Source: a bacterium D16-36
Lineage (GTDB): Bacteria; Bacillota; Clostridia; Lachnospirales; Lachnospiraceae
DNA length: 64,000 nt
Direction: 5' to 3'
Assembly: GCA_003611745.1 (NCBI GenBank)
Contig: RAYF01000011.1
Span: 49,967-113,966 of the forward strand
The stretch's first letter is position 1, and each line of letters begins with the position of its first letter. Made by a program: the position numbers and the translations under genes. A model generated the notes under the pieces. It saw only the letters and a program-made list of their open reading frames with translations, did no database searches and was not told the DNA's origin. Below, one piece after another: positions 54,876 through 63,296 of the stretch.

Positions 54876-54936
54876 ATTATACATTTTACACGGATTTTAA
54901 ACTATCAAATCGCTTACATAAATATCAATTTCATGA
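54876..54936 (-). promoter_or_regulatory. Phosphorylase promoter with AraC-type box
   Basis: Box TCATGAAATTGATATTTAT (54918-54936; 16 of 19 match the GH16 box), -10 TATAAT at 54876-54881, box start 55 bp before the -10. A second half-site TTTGATAGTTTA follows 20 bp further. Confidence 0.65.
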
Positions 54937-55044
54937 CATAGCCAGCACTGGCAGTATCTATTTTTCAGTATGTTTTTTCCAAAAAATATGTTATACTGAA
55001 ATTTAATTAGTACAATAAAACACTCAGTACAAAAGGAGGCGCCT

Positions 55045-55860
55045 ATGTTTCTATTTACAAGTGATTATAGAACCGGAATTCCTGAGATTGACAAAGAACA
55101 TGAATATCTCTTCCAGCTGCTGAATAATGCTATCCGTTCATTAAACAAAGAACAAGCCGCCATTCAGGATTTAGCAGCAGATTTAATAGGCGATTTAAAG
55201 AACTATGCGCTCAATCATTTCGCACACGAAGAAGCATATATGAAAAAAATAAATGATCCGGAACTGCCAAGGCAGAAAAGGGAGCATGCTGCCTTTACCC
55301 AGAAAATGAATGATTTTACGATAGATGACAGCCTTAAAGTCCGCGATGTGGAGGAGCTGCTGCAGTATATTGTCCGCTGGCTTTTCAGCCACATCCTTGC
55401 AAGCGATATGATGATTGGCAAGATTCAGACAGACCCTTTTACATTTACTGCAAAATATATGACGAATATTGCTTCCATTGATGAGGAGCACAAAACGCTC
55501 TTTGGCATCGTACGGCAGGCAAACGACCTTATCCATGCGGAGTACCTGCATGATAAATATGACGAAATCATGAAAATCCTTGAAGAATTAAAAGATTATA
55601 CCAATAAGCACTTCCAGCATGAAGAGGAATACATGGAAAGTATCCAATACCCTAAATTAGATGCACAGAAAAGGGCACACACTGCCTTTATCGAAAAACT
55701 GGTTGATATAAATATCCATGAACTGGACGACATTGACAATAACCAGCAGCAATATTTAGAAGAATTAATTGATTACCTGCTTAGCTGGCTGTCAGAACAC
55801 ATATTAAAGGCAGACTGCCTAATTCCAGAATGGGAAAAGGAGCAGAAACAAAATGGCTGA
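55045..55860 (+). CDS. Tandem bacteriohemerythrin (two hemerythrin domains)
   Basis: 271 aa with two complete four-helix domains. Domain 1 (~1-130): DKEHEYLF, HFAHEEAYM, REHAAF, HILASD. Domain 2 (~135-265): DEEHKTLF, HFQHEEEYM, RAHTAF, HILKAD. Each keeps the His/Glu/Asp ligands for a di-iron centre that binds oxygen. In anaerobes such proteins are thought to scavenge or sense O2. No membrane part. Overlaps the next gene by 8 bp, so the two are translationally linked. Start after AAAAGGAGGCGCCT. An inverted repeat TTTCAGTAT/ATACTGAAA (54963-55001) covers the -10 region. Confidence 0.9.
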   Translation: MFLFTSDYRTGIPEIDKEHEYLFQLLNNAIRSLNKEQAAIQDLAADLIGDLKNYALNHFAHEEAYMKKINDPELPRQKREHAAFTQKMNDFTIDDSLKVRDVEELLQYIVRWLFSHILASDMMIGKIQTDPFTFTAKYMTNIASIDEEHKTLFGIVRQANDLIHAEYLHDKYDEIMKILEELKDYTNKHFQHEEEYMESIQYPKLDAQKRAHTAFIEKLVDINIHELDDIDNNQQQYLEELIDYLLSWLSEHILKADCLIPEWEKEQKQNG

Positions 55861-56518
55861 AAAAGAAAATCTTTTGGAACAGTTTAAAATAACGAAGAAA
55901 AGTTACAAAAACTTTTTAATCATGCTGGCTGCAGTAATTTTGATGGGGTTTTCCCTCTCCCTCCTTGTCATGACAAACTTCGGGACTGACCCTTGTTCCG
56001 CGATGAATTATGGCGTCTCCGGGAAATTGGGGCTGACATTCGGCACCTACCAGCTTTTAATGAACCTGATCCTGTTAATTTTTGTGCTTTTATTTTACCG
56101 CTCCTCACTCGGCTGGGGAACAATAGGAAATATGGTTCTGGTAGGATACACGACCGACTTTTTTACATATGTCTGGCACAATATCTGCAACATTCCATAT
56201 GAGCTTAACATGACTGCCAGAGTAGCCATTCTGGTGCCTGCACTTTTTTTATTTGTATTTGCCGCTGCCTTCTATATGCAGAGCGGCCAGGGCGTTGCCC
56301 CATATGACGCCATACCATTTATTATTGATGATGCCATCAAAAAGCGGAACGGAGGAAAGAGCCATTTCCGGCCGGCCCGCTTCTGCCAGGACCTGCTCTG
56401 CACTTTAATCGGCGTGTTTACTGGCGGAACCTATGGTATCTTAACCTTTCTGATGGTGATACTGCTCGCCCCTACTGTGCAGTTCGTAGGTGATTTCCTT
56501 CATAAAAAGGAACGATAG
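55853..56518 (+). CDS. YczE-like membrane protein (DUF6198-type)
   Basis: 221 aa with about five membrane segments. LVMTNFGTDPCSAMNYGV and the SGQGVAPYDAIPF loop match the YczE/YyaS group of integral membrane proteins, of unknown function. Overlap with the hemerythrin gene suggests a shared role, for example in oxygen or metal stress, but this is inference. Convergent with the ABC exporter genes; no clear terminator in the 11-bp gap. Confidence 0.78.
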   Translation: MAEKENLLEQFKITKKSYKNFLIMLAAVILMGFSLSLLVMTNFGTDPCSAMNYGVSGKLGLTFGTYQLLMNLILLIFVLLFYRSSLGWGTIGNMVLVGYTTDFFTYVWHNICNIPYELNMTARVAILVPALFLFVFAAAFYMQSGQGVAPYDAIPFIIDDAIKKRNGGKSHFRPARFCQDLLCTLIGVFTGGTYGILTFLMVILLAPTVQFVGDFLHKKER

Positions 56519-56529
56519 CAGGAAAATGG

Positions 56530-58323
56530 CTATCCCTTTTGAACCAGCCCGTAATATAATCCCTTTTTCTGCATCAGCTCCTCATGGCTCCCATCCTCCA
56601 GAATCCCATTATCATCTACATACAGAATCCTGTCTGCATTTTTTATGGTAGACAGCCTATGTGCGATGACAAAACTGGTTTTCCCCTTTAGTACTGTAGA
56701 AAACATCTTCTGTATCAGTTTTTCCGTCTCCGTGTCAATATTACTGGTTGCCTCATCTAAAATAATAATATCTGGATCTTTAAGAATCAGCCTCGCAAAG
56801 GAAAGCAGCTGCCTCTCGCCGCCAGAAAGCTCCGTCCCCTGGCTGGAAATGACTGTATGGTAGCCGGAAGGCTTTTTCATAATAAAATCATGGGCAAATA
56901 CCTTCTTTGCTGCCTCAATGCACTCTTCATCCGTTGCCTCCGGTTTAGAAAAGCGTATATTTTCAATGATTTCGCCACGGAATAAAAACGTATCCTGCAT
57001 CATAACACCAACACTGTTCCTAAGGGAATCTAATGTCACATCCCTGATATCCGTGCCATCTATCAATATCTTTCCGCTGTCAATATCATAAAATCGGCTG
57101 ATTAAACTTACAATCGTCGTCTTCCCTGCCCCAGTAGGGCCCACCAATGCAACCATCTGGCCGGGTTCCACCTGCAGATTAATATTCTGGAGCACTGGAA
57201 TACCAGAAATATAAGAAAATGTCACATCCTCAAATTTCAATGCACCTTCTGTGACTACAAGCTCCTTTGCATCCATCTTCTCCGCAATTTCATTTTCCGT
57301 GTCCAGCACCTCAAAAATCCGTTCCACATTTGAAGTTACATTCGTTATTGACTGCAGCCTCTGGCAGACAACATACATTGCATAAGAAAACCGCTGCATA
57401 TAAGTAGTAATAATTACCAGAACGCCGAGCGACAGCTCTGCTCCGATATGGTTTGTAATGATAAACAACGCAGTAAGGTACATGGCAACTGTACACAAAA
57501 TCCTTACCCCCGCATGGGAAAGTGGGAAAAATAATTCCCTGTATCTTGTAGAATGCATAAAGGCTTTGTGGAACTTATCTGAAAGTTCTGAAAAAATCTC
57601 ATCATTCAGCGCCTCCCTGTTAAATGCCTTGATAACCTCCAAACCATTGATATCCTCAGCCACAAATGCAGTCCGGTTGCTCTGCTTGTTGCGCTCAACC
57701 CTCATACACTTATGGAGCGCCCTTGCAATCACCCACATAAGCAGGCCCAGAGGAATGCTGACCAAAACCGCCATTGCTGCCATACGGATTTCCACAAAAC
57801 AGATACAGACAATGGTAATAATCATTATAAAAATACTATCTACTACACGAGTCATATCATTTATAAAGAAATTTGCCACTTCATCCGTATAGTTTGTGAT
57901 ACGGATCAATATCTTTCCTGTCGGCCTGCTGTCATAATAATCAAAACTCAGCTCCATAAGCTTCCGGAACAAATCCTCCCTGAGATTACAGATAATTTTA
58001 TTCCCAAGCGTAATAGAGACCTTAGAACTGATATAGTCAGCAATCACTCCGCCAAGGCTCAGCACAATCCACATACTCAGGAAAAAAACTGACAAACTGA
58101 GAGCCCCTTTTGGCACAATCCCATCCTGCGGAAGAATCTCATTTATAATTTTCATATTGATTGCTGCCGGCACCAGAGACAAAAAACTTGAACCAACCAG
58201 CAGTAAAATTACTTTTATGTAATCCCCCTTGTAGTCCGCAGCATAGGAAACAAGCCGCTTTAACATAAATCCATTAAACTTCTCTTCCAGCAACTCGTCC
58301 TCATAATATAGATTCCTACTCAC
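56530..58323 (-). CDS. ABC exporter subunit B (heterodimer, canonical site)
   Basis: 597 aa, membrane domain with six segments then ATPase: Walker A GPTGAGKTTIVSL, signature ELSGGERQLLS, Walker B IIILDEATSNID with the catalytic Glu, AHRLSTI. Start is GTG at 58323, with AAGGAGGTG 8 nt upstream; this overlaps the end of subunit A by 8 bp, typical of coupled heterodimers. Multidrug or lipid export is likely (BmrCD/TM287-288 group); substrate unknown. Confidence 0.9.
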   Translation of the reverse strand: MSRNLYYEDELLEEKFNGFMLKRLVSYAADYKGDYIKVILLLVGSSFLSLVPAAINMKIINEILPQDGIVPKGALSLSVFFLSMWIVLSLGGVIADYISSKVSITLGNKIICNLREDLFRKLMELSFDYYDSRPTGKILIRITNYTDEVANFFINDMTRVVDSIFIMIITIVCICFVEIRMAAMAVLVSIPLGLLMWVIARALHKCMRVERNKQSNRTAFVAEDINGLEVIKAFNREALNDEIFSELSDKFHKAFMHSTRYRELFFPLSHAGVRILCTVAMYLTALFIITNHIGAELSLGVLVIITTYMQRFSYAMYVVCQRLQSITNVTSNVERIFEVLDTENEIAEKMDAKELVVTEGALKFEDVTFSYISGIPVLQNINLQVEPGQMVALVGPTGAGKTTIVSLISRFYDIDSGKILIDGTDIRDVTLDSLRNSVGVMMQDTFLFRGEIIENIRFSKPEATDEECIEAAKKVFAHDFIMKKPSGYHTVISSQGTELSGGERQLLSFARLILKDPDIIILDEATSNIDTETEKLIQKMFSTVLKGKTSFVIAHRLSTIKNADRILYVDDNGILEDGSHEELMQKKGLYYGLVQKG

Positions 58324-60118
58324 TGACAAACACCTCCTTGTCCATCTGCTGCCGGTAAATGTCGGCATAACGCCCATTCAGGGCCATCAGTTCATCAAAT
58401 GTACCCCTCTCAATAATCTTTCCATGTTCCATAAAGATTATTTCGTCAAACGTCTTTAAAGCCATCGCCCTGTGTGTAGCCATAATCAGGGTCTTCCCCT
58501 GAAAATGCTTATCTAAGCTTTTAAAAATCTTGCTCTCCGTCTCAATATCCAGAGCACTCGTACAGTCATCTAACACTGTAATCGGGGCATTTTTCAGCAA
58601 TGCCCTCGCAATCGCCACACGCTGCTTCTGCCCTCCCGACAGGCCGAACCCCTTTTCCCCTATTACAGTCTGGTACCCCTGTGGAAAAGCATCTGCAAAC
58701 TCGCTGACCTGCGCAATCTCACCGCAGGCCCTGATTTCCTCCTCCCCCGCATCCGGATTATAGTAAGCGATATTCGCCTCAATAGAATTGGAGAACAAAA
58801 AAACATTCTGCATCGCATAACCATATGCTCTTGCAATCTCATTGCGGCTGTACGACTTAATGTCCTCCCCGTCAATCGTAACTGTGCCCTCATAGAATTC
58901 TTCAAAAGCCTGTATCACCCGCAAAAGCACCGATTTTCCACTTCCAGTCCTTCCCATAATGCCAATTTTCTTCCCATACGGGATATCTAGGGAAATATCA
59001 TCCAAAAGTTCATTTTCATCCGCCTTAGCGCTCACATGGGAAAGTTTCACATGCGGAGCCGCAGAAACAACTTTTTCACCATACAGGGCACCTATCTCAT
59101 CCTTTCTGTCCAACAGCCCAAATAATCTGTCTGCACTAACCTTCTGATTTTGAGCATCTGCCTGGAAAAAAATAATATCAATAAAATTACCGCAGATTGA
59201 AACCATATAAACCAAAAATCCAGTATATTCACCGCTCGTCATCTGGAATTTTGTCGCCAGATAGATACATACTGCCATGCTGATCAACATAACAAACTGC
59301 TCCACTGTGTCAAACGCCAGAAAATAGCGGAATCTCTGGATGCCAAAAGTAGTAGAAAAATCCCTTAAATCCTCACTCCTCTTATTAAAACCCTCCCTGC
59401 GGATATCTTCTCTCGCGTAGGATTTGATTGTGCGGATTCCATAAATGCTCTCCTGTGTTTCTGTATTTAATTCAGAATTTTTTCCCCACAATTTCCCGTA
59501 TTTTTCGCCGCAAAGTTTCAAAAAACCTTTCGTAATCAGCACGTTAATAACCAAGGCAGAAAACGGAATCAGCATTAACACCACATTGATGCGGAAAAGC
59601 ATATAAGACGCTACAAAAATATAAAACAGCGCATCAATAGTAAACGGGATGGTAGCAACATGAAAATTCCTTATATTTTCTGAGTCAGAATTGACAATCG
59701 TAATCAAATCACCTGCACTGTATTCCTTCAGCAGCGGAAGCCCAAAAGAATTTATTTTTTTCAGCACATTTAACCGCATTTCATTATCGCGCTTAATCGA
59801 AAAATAATGTGCAATATTCCACCGGATATAAAATGCCACAAAATACGCAAACATAAAAAGAAGAAATACGCCTACCAGCACAGCCATCATCTCCCACAAA
59901 TGATCTGCCGGAATATCTTTGATTAGAAATGCAAAAATACTGCTGTTCTCCTCTGGTTTCTCCCCCAGCGCAGGATTAATTACCCTGTCCACAATCAATG
60001 TGATAATCTGCGGTTCGATAAGTGCAACAACACCCTGCATCAATCCCAGAAAAATGCATAAAATTAAAATCCCATATATTTTTCCATAATATGGAAAAGC
60101 TCTCTTTAATATGCTCAT
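58316..60118 (-). CDS. ABC exporter subunit A (heterodimer, degenerate site)
   Basis: 600 aa, six membrane segments then ATPase: Walker A GRTGSGKSVLL, signature GLSGGQKQRVA, Walker B TVLDDCTSALD, where the catalytic Glu is Asp, and THRAMA. One subunit with a non-catalytic site is the rule in heterodimeric exporters of this group, and the partner has a normal site. Ribosome site AAGAAGGGGGTACAT. A TTGACA on the minus strand near 60230 may belong to its promoter. Confidence 0.9.
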   Translation of the reverse strand: MSILKRAFPYYGKIYGILILCIFLGLMQGVVALIEPQIITLIVDRVINPALGEKPEENSSIFAFLIKDIPADHLWEMMAVLVGVFLLFMFAYFVAFYIRWNIAHYFSIKRDNEMRLNVLKKINSFGLPLLKEYSAGDLITIVNSDSENIRNFHVATIPFTIDALFYIFVASYMLFRINVVLMLIPFSALVINVLITKGFLKLCGEKYGKLWGKNSELNTETQESIYGIRTIKSYAREDIRREGFNKRSEDLRDFSTTFGIQRFRYFLAFDTVEQFVMLISMAVCIYLATKFQMTSGEYTGFLVYMVSICGNFIDIIFFQADAQNQKVSADRLFGLLDRKDEIGALYGEKVVSAAPHVKLSHVSAKADENELLDDISLDIPYGKKIGIMGRTGSGKSVLLRVIQAFEEFYEGTVTIDGEDIKSYSRNEIARAYGYAMQNVFLFSNSIEANIAYYNPDAGEEEIRACGEIAQVSEFADAFPQGYQTVIGEKGFGLSGGQKQRVAIARALLKNAPITVLDDCTSALDIETESKIFKSLDKHFQGKTLIMATHRAMALKTFDEIIFMEHGKIIERGTFDELMALNGRYADIYRQQMDKEVFVSE

Positions 60119-60273
60119 ATGTACCCCCTTCTTACAAAATCTTACAAAACCTCTATGCTACCCACCAGAAGAGTTGATGTGCTTTTTAATATAACATATT
60201 GCAGGATAAAAAAAATTAGCATAATCTGTCAATTTGATTCTTTTTGATTTCCGTGGATTAAAAACCGCCTAAG

Positions 60274-60302
60274 TTGACGGAGATTAGAAGATACGCTATA
60301 AT
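60274..60302 (+). promoter_or_regulatory. greA-lysS promoter (TTGACG - 17 bp - TATAAT)
   Basis: TTGACG at 60274-60279 and TATAAT at 60297-60302 with 17-bp spacing. A recurring GATTTCCGTGG motif lies ~20 bp upstream. The spacer to the ATG (60410) has no ORF. Confidence 0.8.
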
Positions 60303-60409
60303 GTAACGATGGATTGAGAAGTATTAAAGCAGTTAAAATGGGCAGGGCTGGCAGATGATATATTTGATTTTAAGCACGCTCTGCCAGAATGAAAGATGGA
60401 GGATATAAA

Positions 60410-60901
60410 ATGGCAGAAAAGAAAAACATTTTAACCTATGAGGGCTTAAAAGCATTAGAAGATGAATTACAAGACTTAAAGGTAAATAGACGCCGCGAGG
60501 TTGCGGTGAAAATTAAAGAAGCCAGAGAACAAGGTGACTTATCGGAGAATGCAGAGTATGATGCAGCCAAAGATGAACAGCGCGACATAGAGCTTCGTAT
60601 TGAAGAAATTGATAATATCCTAAAGAATGCAGAGGTTGTCGTGGAGGAAGATGTAGACCTCAATGTCATTAATGTCGGCTGTAAAGTTAAATTAAAGGAT
60701 CTCGAATTCGACGAAATTATGGAATACAAAATTGTCGGTTCCACAGAAGCAGACTGCCTGAATGGTAAGATTTCTAATGAATCGCCAGTCGGAGTTGCCC
60801 TGATAGGTTCTAAGGCAGGAGACACCATTGAGGTAGAATCACCGAACGGCGATATGGTCAAATATGAAATTCTGGAAATCCAAAAATCAGCAGTGCTGTA
60901 G
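60410..60901 (+). CDS. greA: Transcription elongation factor GreA
   Basis: 163 aa. N-terminal coiled coil with the acidic tip (LSENAEYDAAKDEQ), then the FKBP-like domain (ISNESPVGVALIGSKAGD). Rescues backtracked RNA polymerase by stimulating transcript cleavage. Start at 60410 after ATGGAGGATATAAA; a further in-frame ATG upstream lacks a ribosome site. Upstream of lysS with a 21-bp gap, a pair conserved in Firmicutes. Confidence 0.95.
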   Translation: MAEKKNILTYEGLKALEDELQDLKVNRRREVAVKIKEAREQGDLSENAEYDAAKDEQRDIELRIEEIDNILKNAEVVVEEDVDLNVINVGCKVKLKDLEFDEIMEYKIVGSTEADCLNGKISNESPVGVALIGSKAGDTIEVESPNGDMVKYEILEIQKSAVL

Positions 60902-60922
60902 AAGAAAGGGGCGAACAAAGCA

Positions 60923-62425
60923 GTGGCAGAACAGAAGACACAGCAGAAGGAACAGGACATTAATACATTATTAAAAGTCAGAAGGGAAAAATTAGAAAAT
61001 CTGCAAAATGATGGGAAGAATCCCTTTGCTATTACAAAATATGATGTAACCCATCACTCCTCAGAAATCAAAGAGCAATATGATGCTTTGGAAGGACAGA
61101 CGGTATCCATTGCCGGAAGAATGATGTTCAAACGTGTTATGGGAAAAGCATCGTTTTGCAATGTACAGGATTTGCAGGGAAAAATTCAGGCATATGTTGC
61201 AAGGGATTCCGTCGGGGAAGACAGCTATAAAGATTTTAAGAAATATGATGCAGGGGATATCCTTGGAATTAAGGGGACAGTTTTCACAACAAAAACCGGT
61301 GAGATTTCTGTCCACGCAGAAGAAATCACACTGCTATCCAAGAGCCTGCAGATTCTACCGGAAAAATACCATGGGCTGACAGATACTGATACCCGGTACC
61401 GCCAGCGGTACGTCGACCTTATCATGAACGAAGAAGTAAAGGACACATTTATAAAGCGCTCCAAAGTTATCAGCAGCATCCGCCGCTATCTGGACAGCCA
61501 GGGATTTATGGAAGTAGAAACGCCTATGCTTGTTTCAAATGCGGGCGGAGCTGCCGCAAGGCCGTTTGAAACACATTTTAATGCTCTGGGTGAAGACCTC
61601 AAACTCCGTATTTCCTTGGAATTATACTTAAAGCGCCTGATTGTCGGCGGCATGGAACGTGTCTATGAAATTGGGCGGGTATTCCGCAATGAAGGGCTTG
61701 ACACAAGGCATAACCCAGAATTTACCCTTATGGAATTATATCAGGCATATACTGATTATCACGGCATGATGGATTTAACAGAAAATTTATACCGCTATGT
61801 CGCAAAAGAAGTAACCGGTTCTGAAATTATAACATACGGCGAGCATCAAATGGATTTATCAAAGCCTTTTGAGCGCATCACTATGGCAGATGCCGTCAAG
61901 AAATATGCCAATGTTGATTTTAACGAAGTCAAAGACGCCGACGAAGCAAAAAGACTTGCCAAAGAACATCACATTGAATATGAAGACCGCCATCAGAAAG
62001 GAGATATCCTGAATCTCTTTTTCGAAGAATACGTGGAAGAACATCTAATTCAGCCGACATTTGTCATGGATCATCCTATCGAGATTTCTCCTCTGACCAA
62101 GAAGAAACCGGATAATCCAGAATATGTGGAGCGTTTTGAGTTTTTCATGAATGGCTGGGAGATGGCCAATGCCTACTCTGAATTAAACGACCCGATAGAC
62201 CAGCGCGAACGGTTCGAGGCACAGGAAAAAGCGTTTGAGGCCGGTGACGACGAGGCAAACCATACCGACGAAGATTTCCTAAACGCACTCAGTATTGGTA
62301 TGCCGCCGACGGGAGGAATCGGATTTGGTATTGACCGTATGGTTATGATGATGACAAACTCCCCAGCAATACGCGATGTACTGCTGTTCCCGACAATGAA
62401 AACGCTTGGCGGAAAAGACCAGTAA
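60923..62425 (+). CDS. lysS: Lysyl-tRNA synthetase (class II)
   Basis: 500 aa. N-terminal OB-fold anticodon domain (~60-165; GRMMFKRVMGKASF), then the catalytic core with motif 1, motif 2 (YEIGRVFRNEG and RHNPEFTLMELYQAY as landmarks) and motif 3 (GIGFGIDRMVM). Starts at GTG (60923) with AAAGGGG upstream. The integrative element begins just after its stop. Confidence 0.96.
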   Translation: MAEQKTQQKEQDINTLLKVRREKLENLQNDGKNPFAITKYDVTHHSSEIKEQYDALEGQTVSIAGRMMFKRVMGKASFCNVQDLQGKIQAYVARDSVGEDSYKDFKKYDAGDILGIKGTVFTTKTGEISVHAEEITLLSKSLQILPEKYHGLTDTDTRYRQRYVDLIMNEEVKDTFIKRSKVISSIRRYLDSQGFMEVETPMLVSNAGGAAARPFETHFNALGEDLKLRISLELYLKRLIVGGMERVYEIGRVFRNEGLDTRHNPEFTLMELYQAYTDYHGMMDLTENLYRYVAKEVTGSEIITYGEHQMDLSKPFERITMADAVKKYANVDFNEVKDADEAKRLAKEHHIEYEDRHQKGDILNLFFEEYVEEHLIQPTFVMDHPIEISPLTKKKPDNPEYVERFEFFMNGWEMANAYSELNDPIDQRERFEAQEKAFEAGDDEANHTDEDFLNALSIGMPPTGGIGFGIDRMVMMMTNSPAIRDVLLFPTMKTLGGKDQ

Positions 62426-62554
62426 AATCAAGGGTTTGTGGACTTAAAGACAGTATGGTACGACAAGAGTACGACAAAATAAACTCTCTTAACGGGTTAA
62501 AATAAATGATTTTAAATTAAACTCGTGTCAGTTCAAGTTAATATTTTGTACGAT

Positions 62555-62599
62555 AAGGACATTTTTCTAAAAGAAAATTTTAGGGAAGTGTCCTTTTGT
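62555..62599 (+). terminator. Hairpin downstream of lysS
   Basis: AAGGACA pairs with TGTCCTT around an inner CTAAAA/TTTTAG stem and is followed by a T-rich run. It lies in the 210-bp lysS-element boundary. Confidence 0.6.
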
Positions 62600-62637
62600 T
62601 ATGGTCAAAAACAAAATAGGAAATGGAGGAAATGAAC

Positions 62638-63099
62638 ATGAGTAGTACAGCGTTAGGAGCAGAGAAAGCGATTATTTTTATCAGTGATGCACATGAAAAA
62701 TTCTACTATGAAAAATTGAAAGAGGTCAGGTATCAGGACGTGTACCACAAAGCGCTTGTATATTGTCTTGGTATCAGCGATGACACAAGAAGAAATATCA
62801 ACAGCATTTATAACTTTAAGACAGGCTGTGTAAAAACGGAGTGCCTGCACGAAGGCTGGCAGACCAGCGGGAGCTTAAAAGTAGTCAGGATGGCGTTTAA
62901 CCTTTACTGCAATGGTACGCCGAGTGTCCTTGACTATGATGATGCGGAGGAACAGGTGGACGAGTGCAGACGGTACACAGTGGAAGAACTGTTCTGCTGT
63001 GCCTATGCGCCTTATTTTTGGCAGGCGGTACAGATTCGTTATCCGGAATATGTAACATATAACCACAACTTGTACGCCATGCTTGGAGGACGGGATTGA
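62638..63099 (+). CDS. DUF6075-like protein of integrative elements
   Basis: 153 aa. FYYEKLKEVRYQDVYHKAL, GISDDTRRNI, YNFKTGCVKTECLHEGWQT (landmarks KTECLHEGWQTSGS) and the C-terminal YPEYVTYNHN match a family typical of Clostridia conjugative elements, as I recall it. No known activity. The start at 62638 (MSSTALG) has GGAGG 9 nt upstream; an ATG 15 nt earlier is less favoured. The stop overlaps the next start (TGATG). Confidence 0.65.
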   Translation: MSSTALGAEKAIIFISDAHEKFYYEKLKEVRYQDVYHKALVYCLGISDDTRRNINSIYNFKTGCVKTECLHEGWQTSGSLKVVRMAFNLYCNGTPSVLDYDDAEEQVDECRRYTVEELFCCAYAPYFWQAVQIRYPEYVTYNHNLYAMLGGRD

Positions 63100-63275
63100 T
63101 GTTAAAAGTCAGGCTTATGGGAACGAAGAACGATATTAAGTGGTTCGGGAAGATTTTACAGCGTAACCCGAAAATCGAGGTGACGGAGTTTTCCGATATG
63201 TTCCCAAACAAAGGGACAAAGAAATATTACAGGACTTATGTGGAAGTCAGGAAAAGCAACGTAAAAGAAAATTAG
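63099..63275 (+). CDS. DUF3970-like small protein of integrative elements
   Basis: 58 aa: MLKVRLMGTKNDIKWFGKIL then NPKIEVTEFSDMF and KGTKKYYRTYVEV. The pattern fits a small family, DUF3970-like from memory, that accompanies ParA in such elements. Its ATG overlaps the previous stop, and parA follows after 21 bp. Too short for default gene finding. Confidence 0.6.
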   Translation: MLKVRLMGTKNDIKWFGKILQRNPKIEVTEFSDMFPNKGTKKYYRTYVEVRKSNVKEN

Positions 63276-63296
63276 TAGAAGCAAAGGAGAATCATC

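Noticed and set aside
54963..55001. TTTCAGTAT/ATACTGAAA inverted repeat as a terminator
   Set aside because: It overlaps the likely -10 of the hemerythrin promoter and has a 21-nt loop without a T-run; an operator is possible but unsupported, so it is mentioned only in the gene entry.
60436..60960. 174-aa ORF antisense to greA
   Set aside because: Ser/Thr-rich shadow of greA with no ribosome site.
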